From: Cylindrotheca closterium
Taxonomy: Eukaryota > Bacillariophyta > Bacillariophyceae > Bacillariales > Bacillariaceae
Length of the DNA stretch: 64,000 nt
Assembly: GCA_933822405.4 (NCBI GenBank)
Contig: CAKOGP040001892.1
Span: forward strand, 218,086-282,085
Direction: 5' to 3'
Shown here piece by piece: positions 20,933-32,800 of the stretch (its first letter is position 1; each line of letters opens with the position of its first letter). The translations under genes were made by a program, and so were the position numbers. The notes under the pieces were generated by a model, which saw only the letters and a program-made list of their open reading frames with translations, ran no database searches and was not told the DNA's origin.

Positions 20933-22275
20933 TTATACTGCTGGTTGTCCCTTATTGTGAGTGTTCGCAAATTGTATCAGTGCCTCGGCAGTTTCCAGCG
21001 GCTTCTCCCAGTGTACCCAATGGCCAGCGTCATCAAAGAACTTGGTGCCTTGATAATTTTCCAGCAGTCCATCTGGGGCGGACGCTAGTTCCTCGCCAAG
21101 AAACTTGTCCTTCTTTCCCCAAAGTATCATTGTAGGAATTGAAACACCGCGACTAGAAAGAGTACTGCTATCCATTGGTTGCTCTGATGCCTCGTCGGAT
21201 CCCTCGTTTCCATTTCCATTACTATTGTGCAGCCATCGAATGGCTTGATTCACAAGAGAAAGTTCGACTCTTGGTTCGGACCAAAAGCCAGCTGTCATGG
21301 CACGATAGTACGAGAGCATGGCATGAATGCGATCCCGATCGGTCAATGCCTCCTTGAAAATGGCCAGATTCCGTTCCACCTCAATGGTAGTATAAGGCAT
21401 TTTGGCATCTTTTGAAACAGAACAGGTTGACTCCTCCTCGTTGACATTAGTTTCGGCAGTACAGCTTGCTTTATCGTTTGATATTGAAAGCCCGAGGCCA
21501 TTAACCAGATGTTGATATTCGACTTCATGACTCGAGTAGTACAAACTCTGAGTTCGATGTAGGAAGAATTCCGGAAACCAATAGAGCTGAAAGCAAAATA
21601 TGTACCATGATTTCAGAGCCTGTTTTGGAGTATATATGTAGTTGGAAAAGATACGAGGATGAGGCGCATTGATCAAAACTGCGCTTTTCGCTATTTTTGT
21701 TGGACCATGCCCAAAGGCCTCGAGTGTCGCCCACACCACCACCCCTCCCCAATCATGGCCGACCAGCATGGCAAACGACCCATCATCTCCACAGTAATGT
21801 TTTCGTAATGCATCCACATCCGATACCAAGCTCTGTCGACTGTAGGCCTCAAGCTCTCCCTTGGGTATGGACGAGGATCCAAATCCTCTCATATCCGGTG
21901 TCACCACATAATATCCTTCTTCTGCCAATCTTTGTGCATGATACTGCCAGGAGAGTGACAGGTCAGGAAAACCATGGAGCAGTAATACTACTGGCGATTG
22001 AGAATCACCATATTCCAGCGTGTGAAGTAAAACATTATCATCTTCATTGTTGCCCACTTGCACATTGCTTTCTTTGTAATAATAAGTGTTCGATGATGAG
22101 AGAACTTTGGGGGTAGTATTTGGAACAACAACGAAATTATGTGAGAAAAGGCAGGCAATAAAATTAGGCTATCATCACCACATCATTCACCGCAATTCTT
22201 ACCAAAACAATGATGACCTGCAAAGAGTATACAACAAAAGACAAATTGAAGATTGAGACGATGATGATGGATCAT
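20933..22275 (-). CDS. Epoxide hydrolase-like alpha/beta hydrolase, secretory (copy 2)
   Basis: Two exons, complement(20933..22104, 22203..22275), give 414 aa. The 73-nt first exon encodes a signal peptide (MIHHHRLNLQFVFCCILFAG) ending HHCF. The phase-1 donor GTAAGA is in the same place as in copy 1, where the exon ends HHSF. The acceptor CCAAAG leads into VLSSSNTYYYKESNVQVG. Catalytic motifs are HGFPD, nucleophile Asp142 in GHDWGG, WGKKDKFL and DAGHWVHWEKP. The cap domain is longer than in copy 1, with a polar Ser/Glu-rich insertion (DKASCTAETNVNEEEST). The first-exon call rests on frame, phase and homology between the two copies. Confidence 0.84.
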
Positions 22276-22444
22276 CTTCTACTGCGTTCTAGTTGCGGTA
22301 TTGTATGACTATAATAAAATGATATACCGTATGCACCGCGAAGAAGAATTTTGGATTTATTCGAACGAGTCGAATCGATCCATCCCCTCCCCGCGCGCTC
22401 CCACGCATCCGCGCGGTCGCGTCCGCGCAATGGAATGATGAATG

Positions 22445-22475
<31 letters not shown>

Positions 22476-22476
22476 C
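22445..22476. repeat. (AATC)n microsatellite
   Basis: About eight copies of AATC, immediately after a CpG-rich patch (22381-22432), in the former promoter region of the LRR pseudogene. Confidence 0.85.
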
Positions 22477-22588
22477 CGCATCGCATCATCGTGCATCGCA
22501 TCGCATCCTCATCGCGGTGACCTACAGTATACTACTATGTACGACAGCTCGAATTCCTGACTGATATTCTGAAGAATACTATAGATTC

Positions 22589-24344
22589 ATTCAATTAGAT
22601 GACGTCTTATATCACTACTTTGGTAATGAAGGCGAAAGTATTCCAAGAGACGTGGAAGAACTAGTGGTTCATCCTCTCGTTCAAACTATTCCAGACAAAG
22701 TTTCTATGGTCTCCGAACGGCTGACACGCGTCAACTTTAGCGGATCCGAATTGAAGACCATCGGGGCTCGTGCCTTTCATGGATGTGGAAGTTTGGGAGA
22801 AATTGAAATTCCTCGGTCTGTGTCCATTATTGGAGAAGTCATGCCTTATTTGAGGAATGTCGATCTTTGACAACTTTGACAAAAGTGAAGATGGTTTGTT
22901 TGTTGACTATCATTGGAATGAGGGACTTTTGCAATTGCAAGTCATTAACAGAAGCCAACATTCCCTCTAGTGTGGAGACCGTTCAAGAAGCTGCCTTTAA
23001 TTTGTGAGAACTCTTGGCAAGAGTGTTCTTCCAGGAGGGACTGAAAACTATTGAAAATGAGGTTTTTGGCTACTGTGACAGATTGGAAAATAATGTGGAC
23101 ATTCCGAGAACTCTTGAGACGATCAATTTCCGTGCCTTTTTTGACTGCAGTTCGTTGCAGAAAATTAACATTGAGGAAGGGAACTTGAAAGTGATTGGAG
23201 AACAGGCCTTTTATGGATGTGTCAAATTGGAAACGATCAACATTCCTTCCACGGTTGAGCGCGTTGAACAAGAGATATTCAGCGATTGCAATTCTTTGCG
23301 CCTTTCAATCGTGCGAGAATTTGCAATCAATTGCACTACCGGAGTCCGTTGAAGCGATTGGCGGCTGGGTGTTTTTCGAATGTATCAAGTTGGTGTCAGT
23401 GGAATTTGGAGGTAGCCCTACCGGTAGTAGAGCTTTGACAACAAAGAACGGTGTCTGTTCGGGATGCAGCGCTTTAGTTAACGTTTGCCGTCCCTCCGAA
23501 TCCCAAATAGTGACGTCGACGGTAGATCATGCCGATTTCGACGATGATGATCATCCCGTCGGTGTGAATTTTCAATAGCTTTTCAGGCTGCACAACGCTA
23601 CAAAACCAATATGCCGGCACGCCAAATCCCTCTTGCCCTGATGCATCGGTTCGACAACTTCCCGATACACAAGAAATGTTATCACGCCTCATCTACGACA
23701 ACTGAGGAGCTGGCTCGGGGGAGATTGAGTCATCAATGCTACTATACTCCCAAGGCAATCATGTTACCCACGATCACGACAATTCTTTAAAATGCCATTT
23801 GGTAGATCGTTTCGCTGTGACACCATTTCACGTCCTACTGTCGGGGGCAAACTGTAAACTTGATCTTTTTCAAGTCTTGCTAGATGCGTATCCACCGAAT
23901 GTCTTTGGGTGGAAAGACGTGAACGAAAAGACTGCCATTGAATATTACTGGCGACAGAGCCATCATCCGACTGAAGATACACAAACCATACTGCAAGTGA
24001 CTATTCATCGATGGATGGTGGATTCCATATCGAGTTGGAAGGCATTAGAAGCATGGAACACGGACATGTCGGATAAGGTGAATGCGATTCTTGCTCAGGA
24101 TGAAGAGGAGCAACGACAATCCTAGCTTCAAGAAGCGTCCATGGCTCTGTTGTAGTACGAGAAGATTGAAGCCACATCTTTGTTAGGGTTATCTTTGTGG
24201 AAAACGGAGGCGGAGCTGGCAAAGAATGCATCAGCAGATGATGCCGTAAGAACGAACGACCGAGAAGCATGCCGGATTCGACGTGGTGCTTCGGTTATCA
24301 TCCCGAATGCAATTGTATTCCTTGATGAAATGGATCTGTTATAG
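22589..24344 (+). pseudogene. BspA-LRR pseudogene (copy 3), heavily degraded
   Basis: Homology to the intact LRR gene is nearly full length but broken many times. The ATG near 22599 is out of frame with the N-terminal cap (LYHYFGNEGESIP). Frameshifts occur near 22850, 23080 and 23300. An in-frame TGA at about 23006 replaces the cysteine position of one LRR. Further shifts affect the linker near 23570-23740. TAG codons at 24123-24125 and about 24154 break the helical tail. The ankyrin-like part (DRFAVTPFHVLLSGANC) is still readable in a 129-codon frame. The remains end at TAG 24342-24344. No combination of introns would plausibly repair this. Confidence 0.88.
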
Positions 24345-24832
24345 TAGGCTTTTACTAGAACACATTCTGAGCAGTAGCAGTAGGTCAATGTGATTGTATC
24401 TAGGGCCGATGAGCTATGCAAAGTCGTGGTTCCATTCGGTACACTAGGAAATGAAGAGAATCAAGCAATGATCGAGATTCGGTCGAAGTATTATTAATAA
24501 TGTCTCAGTTGAAGAAATACACAAGGAACAAGGGTGTGATACCAACATGTCTATATATGGAAAAGAATGGAAGCAAAATTCCACCAAAAAAATAAGCAGA
24601 AGGAAGCGATCCCTGAAATCATCAGCCTGCTTATATTATGCGTCACTTTCCCGTTGGTGTCACTGTAACAAGCAGGCTGAGATCTCCCATTGAGTATCGG
24701 TGCCTTGATGTGATAGTATCTACAAAGAAACGACCTATAATAGCTCTCGATAGAAACAAGATACTTTGTCTCTCGTCCAAACAGCACAACATCACAGCAC
24801 TGCTCAGGTGACATTAGTCCTATACTAATTTT
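24345..24832. other. Intergenic, 488 bp
   Basis: No gene is supported. It separates the LRR pseudogene from the 3' end of the RidA gene. Confidence 0.5.
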
Positions 24833-25432
24833 CTAGTCTGATTTAATCTGAACCACAGCTTCGACTTCTACTGAAATATCAATGGGAAGCGTATTCGTTC
24901 CAATTGCAGATCGTGCATGGTACCCAGCTTCTTTCCCAAAGACTTCCATAATGACATCGGAACATCCATCCATCACCAAATGCTGTTCCTTAAAGTCACC
25001 CGTCGATTGGACAATCCCAAACACTTTGACGATCTTCTCCACCCTATCCAAATCTCCAAGTTCTTGTTTGAGAGTGGAAATAATATTCAAAGCAGCATTG
25101 CGGGCTGCTTCGTATCCATGCTCCTTGTCCAATCCATTTTCTCCAATCCGTCCCGTAATGAGAGTGCCATCCGGTCGAAACGGCAAATGACCCGAAATGT
25201 ACATCATATTTCCAGAAGCATGACAGACACTGTTGTAATTTGCTCTTGGGGAAGATGGAGTTGGAAGAGTGATTCCTAGTTCTTCCAGTCTCTTTTCCAC
25301 ATGGACCCAACGACGTGCAGAGGGTGGTCCAAACGACCCTTGTTTGTGGTGGTTGACCATCATCCTTCGCATAAGGGAGGAGGAGGAGGATGACGAGGCA
25401 AAACAAGATGTGGCTCGGGTAACGAATGACAT
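24833..25432 (-). CDS. RidA-family enamine/imine deaminase, probably mitochondrial
   Basis: A single exon of 199 aa from the ATG at 25432; an in-frame ATG at 25570 would add 46 residues. The inner start was chosen because MSFVTRATSCFASSSSSSS followed by LMRR has the basic, Ser-rich, acid-free composition of a mitochondrial presequence. The mature part (RLEELGITLPTPSSPRANY, YISGHLPFRPDGTL, YHARSAIGTNTLPIDISVEV) is a full YjgF/RidA domain of the bacterial LGITLP subgroup. RidA proteins hydrolyse reactive 2-aminoacrylate-type imines released by PLP enzymes. The gene is divergent from the ATPase gene at 26027. Confidence 0.85.
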   Translation of the reverse strand: MSFVTRATSCFASSSSSSSLMRRMMVNHHKQGSFGPPSARRWVHVEKRLEELGITLPTPSSPRANYNSVCHASGNMMYISGHLPFRPDGTLITGRIGENGLDKEHGYEAARNAALNIISTLKQELGDLDRVEKIVKVFGIVQSTGDFKEQHLVMDGCSDVIMEVFGKEAGYHARSAIGTNTLPIDISVEVEAVVQIKSD

Positions 25433-25966
25433 GATTCTTCTCTTCTTGAAACCTTCTTGAAACCTTATGTTAGAACGACGTACTTGTTCCTGTTTGAAGC
25501 ACGATGAAGTGGTGCAAAACCAATCCGTTGTTGTGGATTTTTTTTGATGATGATGTGCGTCATTCGTCATTGAGTCAGATGGTTCGTTTTGACACGTCCG
25601 AATGACTCATTGACTTCTGAGCAGAAATTTGCGGTCCATTGAACATGTACCGGTGCACGAGGAGGCTAAGAAAACACTTTTGCGGCGAATTTACAAGTCA
25701 TTTTCTTAGTTACTAGCACGAGGCATATTTCCAGGAAGCTCCTGAATGTCTTTTGTTAAATCGAATATCATCTTGCCTGGAACAGTTTGGAAAAATAGTG
25801 ATCGATCGTGTTCCATATCGTCAAAGGGGACACACCTGACGGAGTTTGGTTGCGGCTCAAAATAAGGAACAGAACCATCCACCAGTAGAGTATTATATTG
25901 CGCTGACAAGCACAACCCCATCTGGCATTGTAGTCCTACAGTGGTAGCTGGCTGTAAACAAGAGCA

Positions 25967-25975
25967 TATAAAAAA
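25967..25975 (+). promoter_or_regulatory. Candidate TATA box for the STAND ATPase gene 1
   Basis: TATAAAAAA lies 52 bp upstream of the ATG at 26027, compatible with a short 5' leader of about 25-30 nt. The position is the only support. Confidence 0.4.
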
Positions 25976-26026
25976 CGACAAAAGAGGGCCAGAAATCACC
26001 AAGCAGTCATTTATTTGCCTATCCAA

Positions 26027-29000
26027 ATGGAAGGCCTTCCCCTGCTAACAATTCAATATCAGCAGATGCCTGGAAAGCGACGATTGAATTCAGGGTCATC
26101 CCCAACCCAATCTTCCGAAGAGATGAAGGAGAGTCGAAATCATCGTCACTTGAACGGCACACCTTCTGTCATTATGCCATCGGTAGTGTCGGTGGACTCT
26201 GTTATCACATTGGATTCCGATGAGGTTTCTTCTCAGTTATCGGGCCGATTGGGACGCTCCTCCTCCTTTATTCGACAATTGGCACCCTTAGACGATGCTG
26301 ATTTACGAACCAATGCCGCCATCCAAGAGCTCACCCTCAACAAACTGCGGTTTGATTCCGTGGGCCTCATTGGTCGAGAAGAAGAACTTGAAATCTTAAA
26401 GTCTCTTCTTAGGAGAATGTTGCTGACAACAACATCAACCACAAGTTCTTCGGAAGAAGAAGATGATGTCAAAAGATTTGGAGTCTTTATTGATGGACAT
26501 AGTGGAGTTGGAAGGACAGCCTTGCTGGCATCAGTAAAGCAGGAAGCTTTGGACTTGTGTCCTACTGTGACGATTGGGGAAGGAAAATTCGACATTACAA
26601 GTTCCAATGTCCCCTACTCGGCCATCACTACTGCCTTTGGTAACATCTGTGACAACATTAGTCGCCAACAACAAGCAAAGACCACAGATGATATTGGCCA
26701 AATACTACTGGAAGAGGTCGGAGAAGACATTCATTTATTGGCGCAACTCATCCCACAGCTCGATTTGATTCTTCCCTTTGAGGTTCAGTCCGTTCGAAAA
26801 GCACGGATCGAGAGCTTTGATGTGGAAGCCGCACGAACCAAATTTGAACACGCCTTTCGTGTCATGACCCGTGTCATGAGCTCCTGCTGTGGTCCATTGA
26901 TTGTCTTATTAGATGATTTGCAGTGGGCTGATGTATCGTCGCTCAACGTCATTGACTTTTTAATGTCGGATACGGGCAACGAACACAAATTCATGATTAT
27001 TGGATGCTTCCGATCCGAGGAAGTTAACGACATCTCACATGTTCTGACTCGCAGAATTGAAGGACTGAAAGAAAAGCAAAACAGATTCAAGTTCCACATT
27101 ACGAACATATCGTTGACGAATCTTGATCTAGACGGAGTGAACCACCTGATCATGGCACTTCTATCAATAACCGATGAGACTCGGACTCAAAGTTTGGCAG
27201 AGGTTTGCTTCAAGCGATCCATGGGCAATCCCTTTTTCGTGATCGAGTTTGTGTCTCTGTTGGAAGAAGAACGGCTACTGTCATTCAATCTTGGTACCCT
27301 AGAGTGGGGATGGGATTCAAGTGTCATTGACCAAAGGACAATGTCGACCGCTAATGTAGTGGACTTGGTACGATCGAGAATGAAAAAGCTGCCACAATCG
27401 ACACAGCTGTTATTGCAATATGCCGCATGCCTTGGGCAACGAATAAAGTTTGATATTCTCTACTATCTATGGGCAAAGTTGGACACCCCCGAAGAGGATC
27501 TGGCGAGTTTGCTGGCGCAATTAGTCAAAGCAAACTTTTTTGAGAAGGTGGACAATCGAACCTATCGGTGGGTCCACGATCAAGTCAAGGAAACGGCGCT
27601 CATGACAGGTGATGCGGCGGAGCCAGCCTTTCAGTTTGAAGTCGGATGCACACTGTATCATGCGCTGGACAATGACGACTTGGAAGATCTTCTGTTTGAG
27701 GTTACTGATCTTATCAACACTGCCAAAGTTGGAAGGCGACTAGAGTTTGCCCAGCTCAACCTCCGTGCCGGAGAAAAGGCCAAAAAGATATCTGCTTTTA
27801 ATTCTGCCTCCAAATTCGTCGCCAAAGGGATTGAGCTGCTACCAACAGATGCCTGGGAGAATCACAAGGATCTCACGTTACGTCTTCACATTATTGGCGT
27901 TCAGATGGAATTGGCCGTAGGCCGGATTGAAATCATGGAAAAGTATAGTAAAGCAGTACTATCACAGACGTCCTGTACGCCTGTTGAGAAAGCTCCAGTA
28001 TACCTTGCACAATGCTACGAACTTGCATCTGTGAGCCTAAACTCTTCCGCTTCCATCAACCTCGGATTGAAGGTTCTGCGGAGGGAGTTTGGAATGAGAT
28101 TTGGGGGGACGAAGTTACTGCGCCCTGCGATAGCAATTAAAAGTCTACTGAAAACAATCAAGGCTGTCAAGCGCAAGGACAAGGAATTTTTTGAGAAGTT
28201 GGGAGAAATGACAGACCCTTCGCAACTTGTCATTATGGATATCATATCAAGGATCAGTTATTCGGGATACTTTGCAAAGGATGTGTTCATTCAAGTCTTG
28301 TGCACCGTCAAACTTGTCGACCTAACGATGGAACATGGCACTGGAGCACTCGGTGGATTTCCTTTCATCTCATTGGGCCTGCTTGCCATGGCAGTAATGA
28401 AAGACAATGAGGCCGCAGCGCAATTTACACAACTCGGGTTCATGCTACACGCGAAATGCAAGAGCGAGACTGCCACGTCGGCGGCCATCTTCGTCGCAAA
28501 TCAACTCATCTATCCATGGATGAGGCCCATCCAATTAGCTCGCCCGGAACTGGAAGTTGGATACACTTCTGGAATGAGAGCAGGAAATAGCGAGATGGGC
28601 CTTTGGTGTCATCTTTCGAATCATATCGTCATTCCTTATCAAACGGGAAAGCCATTGGAGTCCATATTGTCCAAGTGCTCTGCTCTTGCGGCGCAATGCG
28701 AAGAATTGAAACTGGCTCTCCACGAAATCACTGTGAGATTACACTGGCAATTGATACTTGATCTCATGGGGGCATCGGAGAAAGTGGCAGTTTTGAATGG
28801 CGATAGTGTCAACGTGGAAAAGTGGCAAGAATCAAAGGTCGATCAGCAGTTCAAAGAAATCAACGAGTTCGTCTTCTTGGGAGAATACGAAGCTGCGGCG
28901 AGGGTTGCTCTGGATCTTGGAGATTCATACGACAAGACACGCACAAATATGCCACAAGTCATGCCGGTAAACTTCCTTCGTGCATTAGCGATGTATACAA

Positions 29001-29410
29001 TGGCTCGACATACTAGAAAGGGGAAGTACTTGCGCCAAGCGAAGCGACTTCGAGACAAGATTGGGGGATGGCTTAAGGCGGGGAACCCCAATGTGAGCCA
29101 CTTTTATCCTCTTCTTTGTGCAGAGCAAGCAGCTATTGACAAGAAGAAAGAAGATGCCAGGCGGCATTATCATGATGCGATAGTGCTGTCAGCAAGAACA
29201 GGCCACATTCAGTATGCAGCTTTGGCGAATGAGAGGTATGCTGACTTTTGTCGGAATGAACTTGGAGACGAGGATGAGGCTAGTTTTCGGATCGAGGAAG
29301 CCATTCGATACTACAAAGAATGGGGCGCACACGCAAAGGTTGAGCGGCTTCAAAGGATATATGGAGACAGCAGAGACAACAGAACCCAGGCAACAGTGGG
29401 AACTTCGTAA
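26027..29410 (+). CDS. STAND-type AAA_16 ATPase with helical repeat C-terminus (copy 1)
   Basis: A single exon of 1127 aa; the first ATG in frame is 26027, while the frame itself opens at TTG 26015. Residues 1-110 are polar. An AAA_16-type NTPase follows, beginning with LIGREEELEILK. The Walker A motif at residues 157-164 is GHSGVGRT, so arginine replaces the essential lysine. Walker B is PLIVLLDDLQWAD. A winged-helix-like region and a long alpha-helical TPR-like solenoid (about 500-1100) complete the protein. The architecture recalls the regulatory half of bacterial MalT/PknK-type proteins, but no kinase, cyclase or DNA-binding output domain is present. It is the first of a tandem pair. Nucleotide binding may be weakened or lost; the role is unknown. 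Confidence 0.85.
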   Translation: MEGLPLLTIQYQQMPGKRRLNSGSSPTQSSEEMKESRNHRHLNGTPSVIMPSVVSVDSVITLDSDEVSSQLSGRLGRSSSFIRQLAPLDDADLRTNAAIQELTLNKLRFDSVGLIGREEELEILKSLLRRMLLTTTSTTSSSEEEDDVKRFGVFIDGHSGVGRTALLASVKQEALDLCPTVTIGEGKFDITSSNVPYSAITTAFGNICDNISRQQQAKTTDDIGQILLEEVGEDIHLLAQLIPQLDLILPFEVQSVRKARIESFDVEAARTKFEHAFRVMTRVMSSCCGPLIVLLDDLQWADVSSLNVIDFLMSDTGNEHKFMIIGCFRSEEVNDISHVLTRRIEGLKEKQNRFKFHITNISLTNLDLDGVNHLIMALLSITDETRTQSLAEVCFKRSMGNPFFVIEFVSLLEEERLLSFNLGTLEWGWDSSVIDQRTMSTANVVDLVRSRMKKLPQSTQLLLQYAACLGQRIKFDILYYLWAKLDTPEEDLASLLAQLVKANFFEKVDNRTYRWVHDQVKETALMTGDAAEPAFQFEVGCTLYHALDNDDLEDLLFEVTDLINTAKVGRRLEFAQLNLRAGEKAKKISAFNSASKFVAKGIELLPTDAWENHKDLTLRLHIIGVQMELAVGRIEIMEKYSKAVLSQTSCTPVEKAPVYLAQCYELASVSLNSSASINLGLKVLRREFGMRFGGTKLLRPAIAIKSLLKTIKAVKRKDKEFFEKLGEMTDPSQLVIMDIISRISYSGYFAKDVFIQVLCTVKLVDLTMEHGTGALGGFPFISLGLLAMAVMKDNEAAAQFTQLGFMLHAKCKSETATSAAIFVANQLIYPWMRPIQLARPELEVGYTSGMRAGNSEMGLWCHLSNHIVIPYQTGKPLESILSKCSALAAQCEELKLALHEITVRLHWQLILDLMGASEKVAVLNGDSVNVEKWQESKVDQQFKEINEFVFLGEYEAAARVALDLGDSYDKTRTNMPQVMPVNFLRALAMYTMARHTRKGKYLRQAKRLRDKIGGWLKAGNPNVSHFYPLLCAEQAAIDKKKEDARRHYHDAIVLSARTGHIQYAALANERYADFCRNELGDEDEASFRIEEAIRYYKEWGAHAKVERLQRIYGDSRDNRTQATVGTS

Positions 29411-29851
29411 TTGAAAAAGTGAATCACTAGTAGTGTCCCCGCCTTGCACATCCTCTTTCCTATTATGTGACAATTGCTGAAGGGCAATTCATTTTGTACC
29501 TGTCCTACCTAACAGACTAGAACATATCCAAAATAAAACACAGCACTCTCGCTGCTGTAATATAGCACTGCGAAAGGTATCTGGCGCAACGCTTTTTTTT
29601 GGAGAGCCGCCACCTGAAAAGGAGAAGTCTCTAGAGAGATTAGAAAAGAACCGCCAACAAAAGAAATTCGCTACACGTCAGGGAGAACAAAGGCGCTTGT
29701 ATCTGCGTCCAAATGCTACGTACGGTACTTTTCTCCGCAAGAAATGATTGATTCGCGTTTTTATTGATTTGATGTTTCCACAAAACACGTACTACTCTAA
29801 AGTTGCTGAATGCATTAGGGCACATGGGTGAGTTCCAGTGAAGACGGACGG
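29411..29851. other. Intergenic, 441 bp
   Basis: The spacer between the two tandem ATPase genes. No gene is supported. An ATG at 29824 is out of frame with the downstream gene; the coding frame extends to GTG 29828. Confidence 0.45.
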
Positions 29852-32800
29852 ATGAAAATGATGGCCAAGGCAACCGGACGTATTGTCAATGAATCTGCTG
29901 ATTTAGAGACAGCAAAGTCATTAAAAAGGATCCAATCATCGCCGAGACCCCAAGCTGTTCCAGAAAAGAATAATGGAAGTCTTTCCTTCGAAGATGGTAC
30001 TGCCAGCACTTTCTCAAATGGCTCAAAACGGACAATCGCATCAGAAGCTGTAATCTCGCACAAACTAGATCGATCGTCCTCCTTCACTCGCAGGGTACCT
30101 TATTTGGATGACGATATCATGCGGTCCAATGCAATGTTGCAAGAACTCACCATCAACAAACTGCGTTTCGATTCCGTTGGTCTCGTCGATCGCGAGGAAG
30201 AGATGGAGGTATTAAAATCTTCTCTGAATCGAATGACGAGCATTGACGCCAACAAGGGCAGTAAAGGCAACAAGGAGCTCGTTTTCATTGAGGGTTCCAG
30301 TGGCTCTGGTAAGACAGAGTTGGTGGGTGCAATGCAGGCAGAAGTTTCTGCAATGAATATCAATTCTATGATTGCTGAAGGGAAATTTGACGTCAATAGT
30401 ACAAGCGTCCCATATTCAGCGATTGCAGCTGCTTTCGGGAAAATCTGCGAGGGAATTCATCATCAGCGGTTGATGTCCAACAAGATGCTTGGAGACCCAC
30501 TATCGACTATCGGTCGCAAGCTTGTTGAAGAAATCGGCGGGGACGACATCCAAGTGCTGACAAAACTGATCCCACAACTCGACATGATTCTCCCTGACGA
30601 TGTTCAGTTGAACCAAAGACAAATAATGAATGATTCGTTCGATTTGGATGCTGTGAAAACCAAATGGGAGTATGCCTTCAGAGTGATGACACGTGAACTA
30701 AGCTCTCTGTACAGCCCCTTAATCATTGTACTTGATGACCTGCAATGGGCAGACGGATCTTCGCTCAATGTAATCGACTTTTTGATGACAGATACCGGAA
30801 ACGAAAACCCTTTAATGATTATTGGATGCTATCGATCAAACGAAGTCGACGAATCGCACATCTTGAATACCAAACAAAAGGAGTTGGAATCAAAGAAACA
30901 GAAATTCAAGTTCCAGATTTCCAATATATCTCTGGCCAATCTGGATATAGATGGAGTAAACAAGGTCATAATGGCAGTGCTCTCAATCGACAAAGCAAAC
31001 AGGACGCGAGGCTTGGCCGAGGTATGCTTCAAGAGATCTCTGGGCAATCCTTTGTTCTTGATCGAGTTCATATCCATGTTGGAAGAAGAAGGTCTGCTGT
31101 CGTTCAACTTAGGACTCTTCGAGTGGTCCTGGGATGAGAAGGAAGTGGAACGAGAAACAATGTCTACAGCGAATGTAGTTGACTTGGTACGATCAAGAAT
31201 GAAGAAGATTCCCAAATCAGCGCAGCTCGTGCTGCAATTTGCCGCATGCCTCGGACAAACAGTCAATTTGAAGACTCTGAACTATCTTTGGGCCAAACTG
31301 GGGAATCAAGAGGACGAACTCTCAAACATATTGCTTCGATTAGAGAGGGGAAATTTCTTTGAGCGCATTGGCGATGATTCATACAGGTGGATCCACATCA
31401 AGCTCAAGGAGACCGCAATGTTGACAGGCGATGCAGCAGAACCAGCTTTTCAATTTGAAATCGGGTGTACTCTGTATCATGAAATGAGTAGCGATGAGTT
31501 GGAGGATCTGCTCTTCGAGGTCACGGATCTGATCAACGCAGCTGGCGTCGAACGCAGAATTGAATTTGCTGAGCTTAACTTACGCGCCGCTGAGAAAGCA
31601 AAGCAAATAAGTGCCTTCAACAGTGCATCAGAGTATGTTGCGAAGGGTATCGGACTGCTTCCCAACGATAAATGGACCAGTCATAAGGATCTGACGTTGC
31701 GGCTTGTCGTTGCTGGTGTTCAAATGGAATTGGCAGTAGGCCGGATTGGCATGATGGAAAAGTATAGCAAAGAACTACTTGCACAGCCGACGTGCAGCGC
31801 GCTAGAGAAATCCCCAGTCTACTTGGCACAATGTTACGAGCTGCTATCGGTGAGTTTAGATGGCCCTGCATCAATTAAACTCGGGATAAAGATATTAAGA
31901 AATGAGTTTGGGGTTTGGTTTGGTGGGAACAAAGTGTTTCGCCCAGCAATTGCACTTCGAGCCTTGTTCAAAACAATCAAGGTAGTAAAGAGCAAGAAGA
32001 AGGATTTTTTTGAAAATCTTGGCGAAATGACGGATCCGACCCATCATGTAATAATGGAATTGATTGCCCGGATCAATTATTCGGCCTACTTTGCAAAAGA
32101 TGTGTTCATTCAAATCTTGTGCACCATCAAACACGTCGAGATGACACTGGATCATGGCGTTGGGTCACTCGGCGGCTTTCCGTTTATAACTCTTGCTGTG
32201 CTTGCAATGGCGGTGACAAAGGACAACGAGGCTGGAGCGCAGTTTACCGAACTCGGTTTCATGCTCCAAGCAAAGTCCAAAAGCGAGAGGGCCACATCTG
32301 CTGCCATCTTTCTAGCAAATCAATCAGTCTATCCGTGGATTAAGCATCCGTTGCAAAATTGTCGCAGGCGGCTACTAGAAGGATATACCTCTGGAATGCG
32401 AGCGGGAAATTCTGAGATGGGGCTTTGGTGTCACGTGACAGCGCATGTCTTACTCTCATATCAGGTGGGGCGACCATTGCGGTCTATTTTGTCAAAGTGC
32501 TACGCAATTGCGACTCAGTGTGAACAACTGAAGCTAGTATTTCAAGAGATCATTGTGAGGCTCAATTGGCAAATGATACTTATCCTCGTGGGCGATTCTG
32601 ATGAAGCAACGACACTGAACGGTCATGGCATTGACCCGGAGAGATTGTCGGTGGAAAAAATCGATCAGCAGTATGCAGATATCAACGTATATGTTTTCCT
32701 GGGTGATTATGAATCTGGCGCAAACGTCGCCCTGGACATCGGAGATACATACGACAAGACTTATGCAAACAATCCGCAGGTGATGACGATAAACTTTCTT

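Noticed and set aside
29824..29851. ATG at 29824 or GTG at 29828 as start of STAND gene 2
   Set aside because: The ATG is out of frame and stops after five codons. GTG is not an expected nuclear start. The first in-frame ATG is 29852.
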